NCBI GenBank assembly: GCA_964532595.1
Contig: CAZHIQ010000004.1
Location: 1 to 64,000, forward strand
Direction: 5' to 3'
DNA from: Chryseosolibacter sp964532595
Lineage (GTDB): Bacteria > Bacteroidota > Bacteroidia > Cytophagales > Cyclobacteriaceae
Length of the DNA stretch: 64,000 nucleotides
The notes under the pieces: generated by a model
Seen by the model: only the letters and a program-made list of their open reading frames with translations
Told to the model about the DNA's origin: nothing
Databases searched by the model: none
Made by a program: the position numbers and the translations under genes
Shown here: positions 34,596-42,849 of the stretch, piece by piece
How positions within the stretch are numbered: position 1 is the stretch's first letter
Layout of the letters: the number at the start of each line of letters is the position of its first letter

Positions 34596-35501
34596 TTATC
34601 CGTGGTCTTCGTCGGGAAGGATTTCAATGTCGCGGATAAGGACACGATTTGCAATCCGTTGCCCTGTTGGAGTTACCGCCAAGCCTCCCAGAGCTGTCTC
34701 TTTATACCGCGATTCCATGCTGGCGCCGATTTCTCCCATGGCGTCAATGACTTCATCTACCGGAATGACACTGCTTACATCGGCGATGGCGATTTGTGCA
34801 GAACTATTGGCAATTGCCGCGGCGCTGGCATTGCGGACGACACAGGGAACTTCCACAAGGCCTGCGACAGGGTCGCAGACTAATCCCAGCATACACTGAA
34901 CGGTAATGGCGATGGCGTTAAAGATTTGATCGGTAGATCCGCCGAGGCAAAAGACAATGGCGGCCGAACCCATCGCCGCGGCTGTCCCGGTTTCCGCTTG
35001 GCATCCACCCACAGCACCGGCGATCGACGCCTTTTGCTCCATGATAAGAGCAGTGCCGGCACCAATCAGCATCGCGTCAAGAATTGTTCGGTCATCGATA
35101 CTGTGAATCTCCTGCAACGTGTAGAGAACTCCGGGCATGATACCGCTTGCCCCTGCGGTGGGCGCAGCCACCACCCGACCCATACATGAATTTACTTCTT
35201 TGGCAGCAAGGGCACGTGCGACCAGTTGCTGGAACTCACGCGACAGAACGGTTACCGGATGGCGATAAACTTTCTTGGCGCCGTTGTCGATCATCCCACT
35301 CCGCGACTTCATCTCTTCTTCAAGTCCGGTGCGAACGGCATCTTTCATTACCTCCCAGGCCTTGGAAAGACCTTCGTAGATTTCTTCCGTTGTTCGTCCT
35401 TTTTGTTCACGCTCATAGGCCAGGACAGCTTCTACGAGCGAGATTTTTTCAGCCTCGCAGTGTGCTTTCCATCCGGCAAATGACTCAAACAGGAATGCCA
35501 T
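34596..35501 (-). CDS. sdaA: L-serine dehydratase, iron-sulfur, alpha domain
   Basis: The 301-residue protein matches the alpha part of the iron-sulfur L-serine ammonia-lyase: CMGRVVAAPTAGASGIMPG, GGCQAETGTAAAMG and VCDPVAGLVEVPCVVRNA hold conserved cysteines for the cluster. The beta part found in two-domain enzymes is not encoded next to it, so the partner must be elsewhere or absent. It turns serine into pyruvate and ammonia. An AGGAGG lies 27-32 bases upstream of the start. Confidence 0.9.
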   Translation of the reverse strand: MAFLFESFAGWKAHCEAEKISLVEAVLAYEREQKGRTTEEIYEGLSKAWEVMKDAVRTGLEEEMKSRSGMIDNGAKKVYRHPVTVLSREFQQLVARALAAKEVNSCMGRVVAAPTAGASGIMPGVLYTLQEIHSIDDRTILDAMLIGAGTALIMEQKASIAGAVGGCQAETGTAAAMGSAAIVFCLGGSTDQIFNAIAITVQCMLGLVCDPVAGLVEVPCVVRNASAAAIANSSAQIAIADVSSVIPVDEVIDAMGEIGASMESRYKETALGGLAVTPTGQRIANRVLIRDIEILPDEDHG

Positions 35502-35600
35502 AAGTTCAGTTCTCTATCACCAAATGTCCTCCTTTCCTTTTTGCTAAACAAGAAGGTGTGACGAGCGGTAAGCGAGATCACCAGCGACAACTGAAGCGAC

Positions 35601-36059
35601 TTATCGGACCGGGCCCAGGATCTCAGCGTCTTCAAGGATATAATAAAGTCGGTCGGGATCTGAGTCGTTAAGTCTTAGCGTGCCCCGCACTTCGATAGGC
35701 TTGTCAGTCCATGCCGTTTCTGTCCGGAGATTTATTTCGGCGGCCGTTTCTGGCCCTCCGACCCCGCAAAAGAAACATGCATTAAGCGGTAGCGAAGAGA
35801 GGAGAATCTGTTTGCTCACTTTTACATTTTCGAGGGGCACCATATAACCGGGCAAGACGACTTGCTTGCCTTCAATGGCTTTCACCGCAGTGGAAAACAC
35901 AGGCTTTTCAAAGGTGCCCAGGTCGTCTTCGCTTTCGACAAAGGTTATGTCGTAGAGTTTTGGCCATACGAGCGAAGGAAACCCGCTATAAGTACTGCGC
36001 TGCGCGGAGGCCGCAATACTGACAAGAACGAAAGACGCTATGAGTAATAACTTATGCAT
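35601..36059 (-). CDS. Exported DUF3299-like protein
   Basis: The 152-residue protein from ATG 36059 has a signal peptide (about 1-20, ending ASAQ). The mature part includes GYMVPLE and LNACFFCGVGGPETAAEIN, whose CxxCGxGGPE core recalls DUF3299 proteins; the two cysteines could bind a metal or form a disulfide. The last part, RGTLRLNDSD, resembles OB-fold-like strands. Function is unknown. It follows gcvP by 9 bases, probably by chance of operon rather than function. Confidence 0.8.
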   Translation of the reverse strand: MHKLLLIASFVLVSIAASAQRSTYSGFPSLVWPKLYDITFVESEDDLGTFEKPVFSTAVKAIEGKQVVLPGYMVPLENVKVSKQILLSSLPLNACFFCGVGGPETAAEINLRTETAWTDKPIEVRGTLRLNDSDPDRLYYILEDAEILGPVR

Positions 36060-36068
36060 GGCAACCAC

Positions 36069-38951
36069 TTATGCCGGTACGGATTCGTTAAACGATTCAA
36101 CCGGTAAACAGCTGCAGAATAAGTTGCGATCTCCGTAGGCGTTGTCGATCCGGCTGACGGAAGGCCAGAACTTGTTATCCCGGACGAACGGCAGGGGAAA
36201 TGCCGCCTTCGCCCGGCTATAAGGACGGTTCCAGTCGTCATCCATAACAACGGTAGCAGTATGCGGAGCGTTCTTGAGCACATTGTTCTCGCGGTCAACC
36301 TTTCCTTCTTCGATTTCCCGGATTTCGTTGCGTATCTCTATGAGGGCATCGCAGAAACGATCAATTTCCTCGAGAGGCTCACTTTCCGTGGGCTCGATCA
36401 TCAATGTGCCGGCAACGGGGAAAGAAACGGTAGGTGCGTGAAACCCGTAATCCATCAAACGCTTGGCGATGTCTTCTACTTCAATTCCAACTTTCTTGAA
36501 GTCGCGGCAATCGACAATCATCTCGTGGGCGCATCGGCCATGGGTTCCTGTATAGAGGATTTTGTAATGATCCTGCAGACGCGCCTTGATGTAGTTGGCG
36601 TTGAGGATGGCTATGCGGGTAGCCTGCGTGAGCCCTTCGCCGCCCATCAGTGCGATGTAGGCATACGAAATGGTCAGGATACTCGCGCTTCCCCAGGGCG
36701 CGGCAGAGACAGCTGATATAGCCTGCTCACCACCAGTTGGGATTACGGCGTGACCGGGAAGGAACGGCTTGAGTTTATCGTTCGCGCAAATCGGGCCCAT
36801 GCCGGGGCCACCCCCGCCGTGAGGTATGCAGAAGGTTTTGTGGAGGTTCAGGTGACACACATCGGCACCGATATTTGCGGGCGAGGTAAGCCCTACCTGT
36901 GCGTTCATGTTCGCACCATCCATGTAGACGAGCCCACCGTTGTTGTGAATGATTTCACAAACTTCGGTGATCGATTCCTCGAACACCCCATGGGTTGACG
37001 GGTAGGTCACCATGAGGCACGACAGATTCCGGGCATGCTGCTCGGCTTTGACCTTCAGGTCTTCAACATCGATCTTTCCGTCTTCATCCGACTTTACAAC
37101 CACTACCTGCATCCCTGCCATGACAGCGCTGGCCGGGTTAGTTCCGTGCGCGGAGGCGGGGATAAGGGCAACGTTTCGGTGTCCTTCGTTGCGACTGTTG
37201 TGATAGGCGCGAATCGTCATAAGACCGGCATACTCGCCTTGGGCACCGCTGTTCGGCTGAAGCGATACGCCTGTGAACCCGGTTATCTCCTTAAGCCACG
37301 ACTCAAACTCGCTAATCAGAGTCTGATAACCCTGCACCTGATCGGCTGGAGCGAAAGGATGGATGTTCGCGAACTCCGGCCATGTCAGCGCGATCATTTC
37401 GGTTGTTGCATTTAGCTTCATCGTACATGATCCGAGGGAGATCATCGAATGAACCATCGAAAGATCCTTGTTCTCCAGACGTTTGATGTAGCGCAGCATT
37501 TCGTGTTCTGAGTGATGGGTGTTGAACACGGGGTGCGTCATGAATGACGACTTGCGGACCAGCGGCTGGGGCCAATTTGTTTTGCTGGCTTGTATGTCGG
37601 GTTTAATCGCTGTTTTCTTTTCCGCGGCAGCGATGATGTCGAGGATCAGTGCGCAGTCGTCGAGTGTTGTGGTTTCGTCGAGCGAAATGCCGATGTGGTT
37701 GTCGGCAAAAAAGCGGAAGTTAACCTCATGCTTCTCTGCTTCGCGGCGAACAGCGTCAGCATTAGCGACGGAAACTTTTAAAGTATCGAAATAGAACTCG
37801 TTGTGCTGTTTGAGTCCGAGTTGGGTTATCCCCTGGTCAACGATGCGGGTCAGCGCATGAATGCGACCGGCGATTTTCTTCAGGTTTTCCGGGCCGTGAT
37901 AAACCGCGTACATGCCAGCCATTACGGAGAGTAGTACCTGCGCTGTACAGATATTGGATGTGGCTTTTTCGCGGCGAATGTGTTGCTCGCGCGTTTGCAG
38001 AGCCATGCGATATCCCGGATTGCCATTAGCATCGACTGAGGCGCCAATGATGCGACCCGGAATCTGACGTTTGAAAGCATCACGCGCGGCGAAGTAAGCT
38101 GCATGGGGGCCTCCGAAACCCATCGGAACTCCGAAACGCTGTGTTGTGCCGACAACAACATCGGCGCCCATTTCGCCCGGCGACTTTACGAGCACAAGAC
38201 TCATGATATCGGCGGCGACAGCCACAAACAAATCGCGTCCATGGGCGGATGTGATGAAATCGGTATAGTCACGGAGTGATCCGTCGTCTCCGGGGTTTTG
38301 CAACAGGACGCCGAAGAGGTTTTCGTCGTCAAGGTTCAACGTGTCCACATCGCCTATTACAAGTTCTATCCCCACCGGGGCTGAACGCGTGCGAAGTACA
38401 TCGAGGGTTTGGGGAAAGACGTTGCGATCGACGAAGAATCGGTTTGCATTCTTCTTGGCAGGCTTACGGGATGCAAAAAACAAGTGCATGGCTTCTGCAG
38501 CAGCCGTTGCTTCGTCAAGTAACGATGCATTGGCCAGGTCCATGCCGGTCAGGTCCGTAATCATCGTCTGGTAGTTGATCAAGGCTTCCAGCCGTCCCTG
38601 AGCGATTTCAGCCTGGTAGGGAGTATAGGCCGTATACCAACCGGGATTTTCCAGAATATTGCGGACGATGACGGGCGGTGTAATTGTATTGTAATACCCG
38701 GCTCCGATAAACGATTTAAATACCTTGTTTTTGCGAGCCAAAGCTCTGAAGTCGTTCAGAAAGGTGTACTCCGTTCTGGCAGGTGGCAGATTGAGAGGTT
38801 TGCGAAGACGAATTTTGGCGGGAATCGTTTCGTCAATGAGTTGGTCGAGGCTGTCGGCTCCGATGGTTTCGAGCATCTTGCCGATCTGGGTGGAGTCCGG
38901 TCCGATGTGGCGGGACTCAAAGTTCTCCCTGTACTGCGGATTTGTATACAT
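36069..38951 (-). CDS. gcvP: Glycine dehydrogenase (decarboxylating), P-protein
   Basis: The 960-residue protein is a full-length fused P-protein (both alpha- and beta-type halves). The pyridoxal-phosphate lysine lies in the segment LNLHKTFCIPHGGGGPGMGP. It decarboxylates glycine and passes the aminomethyl group to the lipoyl arm of GcvH, encoded at 42.4 kb. Bacteroidetes commonly have this single-chain form. It has its own promoter-like box upstream and is followed by the DUF3299-like gene. Confidence 0.97.
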   Translation of the reverse strand: MYTNPQYRENFESRHIGPDSTQIGKMLETIGADSLDQLIDETIPAKIRLRKPLNLPPARTEYTFLNDFRALARKNKVFKSFIGAGYYNTITPPVIVRNILENPGWYTAYTPYQAEIAQGRLEALINYQTMITDLTGMDLANASLLDEATAAAEAMHLFFASRKPAKKNANRFFVDRNVFPQTLDVLRTRSAPVGIELVIGDVDTLNLDDENLFGVLLQNPGDDGSLRDYTDFITSAHGRDLFVAVAADIMSLVLVKSPGEMGADVVVGTTQRFGVPMGFGGPHAAYFAARDAFKRQIPGRIIGASVDANGNPGYRMALQTREQHIRREKATSNICTAQVLLSVMAGMYAVYHGPENLKKIAGRIHALTRIVDQGITQLGLKQHNEFYFDTLKVSVANADAVRREAEKHEVNFRFFADNHIGISLDETTTLDDCALILDIIAAAEKKTAIKPDIQASKTNWPQPLVRKSSFMTHPVFNTHHSEHEMLRYIKRLENKDLSMVHSMISLGSCTMKLNATTEMIALTWPEFANIHPFAPADQVQGYQTLISEFESWLKEITGFTGVSLQPNSGAQGEYAGLMTIRAYHNSRNEGHRNVALIPASAHGTNPASAVMAGMQVVVVKSDEDGKIDVEDLKVKAEQHARNLSCLMVTYPSTHGVFEESITEVCEIIHNNGGLVYMDGANMNAQVGLTSPANIGADVCHLNLHKTFCIPHGGGGPGMGPICANDKLKPFLPGHAVIPTGGEQAISAVSAAPWGSASILTISYAYIALMGGEGLTQATRIAILNANYIKARLQDHYKILYTGTHGRCAHEMIVDCRDFKKVGIEVEDIAKRLMDYGFHAPTVSFPVAGTLMIEPTESEPLEEIDRFCDALIEIRNEIREIEEGKVDRENNVLKNAPHTATVVMDDDWNRPYSRAKAAFPLPFVRDNKFWPSVSRIDNAYGDRNLFCSCLPVESFNESVPA

Positions 38952-39012
38952 TGAAGGTGTCGAAAATTATAATGATGTTTTCAGGGTTGGCGAGAAGGTG
39001 CGCTTTCGGCGG

Positions 39013-39020
39013 CAAAGGTA
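39013..39020 (-). promoter_or_regulatory. Candidate -7 box for gcvP
   Basis: TACCTTTG on the minus strand matches TAnnTTTG exactly, 61 bases before the gcvP start. No TTTG at the best distance is seen; no glycine riboswitch pattern was recognised in the short leader. Confidence 0.45.
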
Positions 39021-39132
39021 ACGCAGATAAAACAGAATTAACAGGGGAAAAATCAACCCCTAAGGAGATTTTGTTTAGCGGAAAAATTCGACTGTTGGTT
39101 TGCGGGCTTCACAAACGTTCAAAAATTAGGAT

Positions 39133-39140
39133 TAGCTTTG
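39133..39140 (+). promoter_or_regulatory. Candidate -7 box for M28 peptidase gene
   Basis: TAGCTTTG on the plus strand matches TAnnTTTG exactly, 51 bases upstream of the start. A 5-bp GGGGC/GCCCC hairpin lies between it and the start. Confidence 0.45.
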
Positions 39141-39191
39141 TCGGTTTGGGGCGCTGGAGCCCCTACGACGGCAGTATAAACTGATAACACC

Positions 39192-40688
39192 ATGAAAATA
39201 AAGCACCTTTTCTGCGGCGCGTTGGTCCTGATTCAGAGTCTGGCCTTTGGCCAACCCTCACCAGAACCCTACGCCAACCTTATTACCCCGGAAAATCTCC
39301 GGGAAAATCTTGAAATCATCGCTTCGGATGCACTCGAAGGAAGGGCCACCGGAAGTCGCGGGCAAAAGATGGCGGCAGCTTTTCTTCGCCATACTTTTCA
39401 GGAGTTCGGTCTCGAGGGGCCGGTTGCCGGCGACTACTATCAGTATTTCACACTCTACCGCAGTACGCCCGGCGAAGTTTTTATTGAAGCAGGCGGCACG
39501 CAATTGAAGAACTTCAAAGACATCATATACTATGGACAAAGCAATACCGACGGCGTGATATCTACGTCGGCAGTATTTGCTGGTCGCGGTCGTCCGGCCG
39601 ACTTTGAGAAGATCGATGTGGAAGGCAAAGCGGTGGTTATTCTGGCCGCCGATGGGCAGGATTATCGCGAGGGTGTTTCCCTGGCTCGCAGCAAGAAAGC
39701 GGCGGCTGTTATGGTCGTGCCCACTACATCGCCGGAAGAGTTCGGCAATTATGCAGAGCAGTTCCGCGCGTATCTTTCCAATGGTCAGCTTTCACTTGAA
39801 GAACCCGAGCCGCAGTCAGGCAACGGTGGAGTCTTCTTCCTGTCACCTCAGGCGGCAGAAAAGATTCTGGGAACAACCCTGTCCAAACTCAGCGAAGCTG
39901 CAGGTTCCGACGCAAAGCGCGCGCTGAAGCGTATCGAAGGAAAAATCTCTTACAAGACAACGTACACCTTTGAAACTGTCGAGGCAGAGAACGTGCTTGG
40001 CTATCTCGAAGGGACTGATAAAAAGGACGAGGTCATCGTGATCACCGCCCACTATGACCATATTGGTAAACTTACCGAAGGTGAGGGCGACTTGATTAAC
40101 AACGGTGCCGATGACAACGGTTCGGGAACTGTGGCAGTCATCGAAATGGCGCGTGCGTTTGCGCAGGCGAAGGAAGATGGCAACGGTCCTCGTCGCAGTA
40201 TTCTCTTTCTGGCCGTCTCAGGGGAGGAGAATGGTTTGCTTGGATCGGAGTACTACAGTGAGAATCCGATTTTTCCTCTGGCGCAGACTATGGTTAACCT
40301 CAACATTGACATGATTGGGCGCCGCGATCCCGAACATAGCGATAGCGATCCCTATGTCTATGTGATCGGATCCGATAAATTGTCAAGTGAGTTACATGAG
40401 GTGAGTGAAGCGGTGAACAAGAAGTACGCCAACCTGATTTTTGATTATACTTATAACGATGAGAACCACCCATTGCGGTTGTACTATCGTTCGGATCACT
40501 GGAACTTCGCGCGCAAAAATATTCCCATCATCTTTTATTTCGATGGACTTCATGAAGACTACCACAAGCCAAGTGATGAAGTCGACAAGATCGAGTTCGA
40601 TCTCTTGACGATTCGAACGAAGTGCGTATTTTATACAGCCTGGGAGTTGGCGAATCGGGAGAGATCTATCGAACCGGATAAGAAGTAA
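39192..40688 (+). CDS. Secreted M28 family peptidase with PA domain insert
   Basis: The 498-residue protein has a signal peptide (about 1-20, ending AFGQ), a PA-like insert (about residues 115-210) and the M28 zinc site: AHYDHIG, NNGADDNGSGTVAVIEMA, SGEENGLLGSEYY, NIDMIGRRD and a late HEDYH. Such enzymes are aminopeptidases outside the inner membrane. It lies divergent from gcvP and ends before a bidirectional terminator. No type IX secretion sorting domain is seen at the C-terminus. Confidence 0.92.
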   Translation: MKIKHLFCGALVLIQSLAFGQPSPEPYANLITPENLRENLEIIASDALEGRATGSRGQKMAAAFLRHTFQEFGLEGPVAGDYYQYFTLYRSTPGEVFIEAGGTQLKNFKDIIYYGQSNTDGVISTSAVFAGRGRPADFEKIDVEGKAVVILAADGQDYREGVSLARSKKAAAVMVVPTTSPEEFGNYAEQFRAYLSNGQLSLEEPEPQSGNGGVFFLSPQAAEKILGTTLSKLSEAAGSDAKRALKRIEGKISYKTTYTFETVEAENVLGYLEGTDKKDEVIVITAHYDHIGKLTEGEGDLINNGADDNGSGTVAVIEMARAFAQAKEDGNGPRRSILFLAVSGEENGLLGSEYYSENPIFPLAQTMVNLNIDMIGRRDPEHSDSDPYVYVIGSDKLSSELHEVSEAVNKKYANLIFDYTYNDENHPLRLYYRSDHWNFARKNIPIIFYFDGLHEDYHKPSDEVDKIEFDLLTIRTKCVFYTAWELANRERSIEPDKK

Positions 40689-40705
40689 GAACAGGACATA
40701 AATAG

Positions 40706-40733
40706 AAAAAGCGGGTTTACGGACCCGCTTTTT
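40706..40733. terminator. Bidirectional Rho-independent terminator
   Basis: AGCGGGT (40710-40716) pairs with ACCCGCT (40723-40729) around a six-base loop, with A residues before and T residues after. It serves the M28 gene and the convergent small lipoprotein genes. Confidence 0.9.
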
Positions 40734-40782
40734 CATTCTTAACACATAAGACAACCGAAATTCACGCCTGGTGCATGGTGGC

Positions 40783-40989
40783 CTATCGAACGGAGTCGTA
40801 TTGACTGTCCTGACTTCCAGTAGTCGTTGAATCGCTATGGACATCAGGAGCTTCGTCGCTCCTTTCCGATGGCTCGACCGGTGCGCGATCTACGCTTTCC
40901 GTCCCGGCTCCTTGTTCACTTGATTGATTAGGAGCATCACACCCCCAGGCGCACACAACCACTGTCAATAACAAAATCCACTTCTTCAT
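40783..40989 (-). CDS. Small Ser/Thr/Asp-rich lipoprotein
   Basis: The 68-residue protein has a short lipoprotein signal (lipobox AWGC, Cys17) and then a low-complexity, polar, acidic tail rich in Ser, Glu, Asp and Thr. No fold is expected for such a tail. It lies 27 bases downstream of a similar gene. I do not recognise a family. Confidence 0.68.
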   Translation of the reverse strand: MKKWILLLTVVVCAWGCDAPNQSSEQGAGTESVDRAPVEPSERSDEAPDVHSDSTTTGSQDSQYDSVR

Positions 40990-41016
40990 AGTAAATTCCC
41001 GATGTTCGTCGCGGGA

Positions 41017-41241
41017 TTAAGGCGTGAATGTATTGGTTGTGTCAAGACCTTGGTCCATACCGGGCGAGGAAGTAGTATCCATTTCCATCTGCGTGGTATC
41101 GGACTCTAGCGGCGCCGTTGAGTAGTTATCTTCTGCTCTGCTTTCTGATTCGGCCTCGCTTGATCGGGTGTTCGCGTCGTTACGACCATCGCCGCAACTA
41201 AATGCAAATGCTGCCAGAAGAATTAATATTACCTTTTTCAT
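41017..41241 (-). CDS. Small Thr/Asp/Ser-rich lipoprotein
   Basis: From the ATG at 41241 this is a 74-residue protein with a lipoprotein signal (lipobox FSC, Cys16) and a polar tail containing three DTT repeats. It resembles the next gene in size and composition rather than in exact sequence, so the two are likely a pair of related surface or periplasmic tethers. The upstream gap holds inverted GGTGTTGAA repeats. Confidence 0.68.
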   Translation of the reverse strand: MKKVILILLAAFAFSCGDGRNDANTRSSEAESESRAEDNYSTAPLESDTTQMEMDTTSSPGMDQGLDTTNTFTP

Positions 41242-41341
41242 CTTTTTCTGTTTTGGTTTCACATGTCTTTCGCTGCATCACAGAGATGCAAATCGCCATT
41301 AAGGAATAAATTATTATGCCTCGCGATCAGACCGCCAGAAA

Positions 41342-41404
41342 GGGTGTTGAAGAGGTATTAAATGCAGGGTTGATGCCTCAGAGGTGTTGAAAGGTTCAAC
41401 ACCT
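41342..41404. repeat. GGTGTTGAA repeats with a 10-bp inverted repeat
   Basis: AGGTGTTGAA (41382-41391) and TTCAACACCT (41395-41404) form a perfect 10-bp inverted repeat with a 3-base centre. A further direct copy of GGTGTTGAA lies at 41343-41351. There is no T run, so it does not look like a standard terminator. Confidence 0.75.
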
Positions 41405-41448
41405 TCATGTGACCGGCCTCAACTAGAACGTTTGCTAAGCAGCCGCTT

Positions 41449-42336
41449 TTAGTCGAAAGGAACGTTGACATGGCGCTCGGCATGATAGGAAGAGCGCACG
41501 AGTGGACCGGATTCCACGTATTTCAAGCCGCGCTTGAGACCCTCTTCCCGATAAAGCGCAAAAGTATCGGGATGAATGAACTCAATCACTTCGTGATGAT
41601 GCTTTGTCGGCTGTAAGTATTGTCCGAGCGTGAGGATCATGAGGCCGTTTTCCACAAGGTCATCCATTGCCTGAAACACCTCCTCACGTGTCTCGCCGAG
41701 ACCGAGCATAATGCCTGACTTGGTGCGTTTTCCGGCTTCTCGTGTACGGCGAATTTGTTCGAGACTGCGTTCGTACTTGGCTTGTGGCCGTACGGCGCGG
41801 TACAGTCGCTTTACCGTTTCCATGTTGTGGGAGACCACCTCCTGGCCGCCTTCAATCATGCGGTGAAGTGCGTCCCAATTTCCTTTTGTGTCCGGGATAA
41901 GGGTTTCAATGGTCGTTTCAGGACTGGCTTTTTTGACTTCAACGACCGTCTGGTACCATATTTCTGCGCCCCTGTCTTTAAGTTCGTCACGGTTAACCGA
42001 GGTAATAACCGCATGCTTCACCTGCATGAGCCGGATTGCCTCGGCTACCCGCCTGGGCTCATCTACATCATATTCATTAGGCCGGCCGGTAGCTACGGCG
42101 CAGAAGGTACAACTCCGGGTACAGACATTCCCCAGTATCATGAACGTTGCTGTACCAGCACCCCAGCACTCCCCCATATTGGGGCAGTTGCCGCTTTCAC
42201 AGATCGTGTGAAGCTTGTGATTGTCAACAAGCTTGCGCACGCGTGCATAATCAGGGCCTACAGGGAGTTTGACGCGTAGCCAGTCAGGCTTGCGCCTGCG
42301 AGACTCTTGTCCGGATACAACGGGTAGTTCAATCAT
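41449..42336 (-). CDS. lipA: Lipoyl synthase
   Basis: The 295-residue radical-SAM enzyme has the LipA-specific CESGNCPNMGECW segment that holds the second iron-sulfur cluster, followed by the radical-SAM CTRSCTFCAV motif. It inserts two sulfur atoms into octanoyl groups on target proteins, among them GcvH, whose gene lies 62 bases upstream. Length is typical. Coupling to gcvH fits its job. Confidence 0.96.
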   Translation of the reverse strand: MIELPVVSGQESRRRKPDWLRVKLPVGPDYARVRKLVDNHKLHTICESGNCPNMGECWGAGTATFMILGNVCTRSCTFCAVATGRPNEYDVDEPRRVAEAIRLMQVKHAVITSVNRDELKDRGAEIWYQTVVEVKKASPETTIETLIPDTKGNWDALHRMIEGGQEVVSHNMETVKRLYRAVRPQAKYERSLEQIRRTREAGKRTKSGIMLGLGETREEVFQAMDDLVENGLMILTLGQYLQPTKHHHEVIEFIHPDTFALYREEGLKRGLKYVESGPLVRSSYHAERHVNVPFD

Positions 42337-42398
42337 GGTTTACGAGTGAGGACTGGCTTGAAAACAACACAGCCCCGGTTTTGGTTTTCGACCGTTCG

Positions 42399-42773
42399 CT
42401 ATTTTCCAATAAGCGTACGGTATTCGGCCGCGCTGAGCAGTCCTGAAGGCGAATCAGTAATCTCAATCTTAATCATCCAACCGTCGCCGTAGGGGTCTTC
42501 ATTGACTTTTTCGGGATTTGCTTCAAGCAAAGGGTTAACTTCGACAACCTTCCCTGTTACAGGCATAAACAGATCCGAGACGGTCTTTACGGCTTCGACA
42601 GTGCCAAAGACTTCGTGTTCGGCTACGTCCTGTCCAACTGAGTTAATGTCAACGTAGACTATATCGCCCAATTCGCTTTGGGCGAAGTCGGTGATGCCAA
42701 TAACGGCGGTGTTACCGTCGATTTTGATCCACTCGTGATCTTTGGTGTACTGAAGTCCGTCGGGAATGTTCAT
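42399..42773 (-). CDS. gcvH: Glycine cleavage system H protein
   Basis: The ATG at 42773 gives a 124-residue protein starting MNIPDGLQYTKDHEW, the standard GcvH beginning. The lipoylated lysine lies in the segment TVEAVKTVSDLFMPVTG. GcvH carries the aminomethyl group between P- and T-proteins. It sits between sprA and lipA on the same strand, an order I know from other Bacteroidetes for gcvH next to sprA. Confidence 0.95.
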   Translation of the reverse strand: MNIPDGLQYTKDHEWIKIDGNTAVIGITDFAQSELGDIVYVDINSVGQDVAEHEVFGTVEAVKTVSDLFMPVTGKVVEVNPLLEANPEKVNEDPYGDGWMIKIEITDSPSGLLSAAEYRTLIGK

Positions 42774-42791
42774 GTTGTATAGGATTTGAGC

Positions 42792-42822
42792 CAAAAGTAC
42801 GTGAATTCCGCCAATGTTTCAA
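42792..42822 (-). promoter_or_regulatory. Candidate promoter of gcvH-lipA
   Basis: TACTTTTG at 42792-42799 matches TAnnTTTG and TTG at 42820-42822 lies 20 bases upstream, close to the consensus. The box is 19 bases before the gcvH start. Confidence 0.5.
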
Positions 42823-42849
42823 TTGCGGACAAGCCGACCGGCAAGATGT

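Noticed and set aside
38942..39184. 80-codon plus frame in the gcvP-M28 gap
   Set aside because: It begins inside gcvP and covers promoter boxes of both neighbours; no family resemblance.
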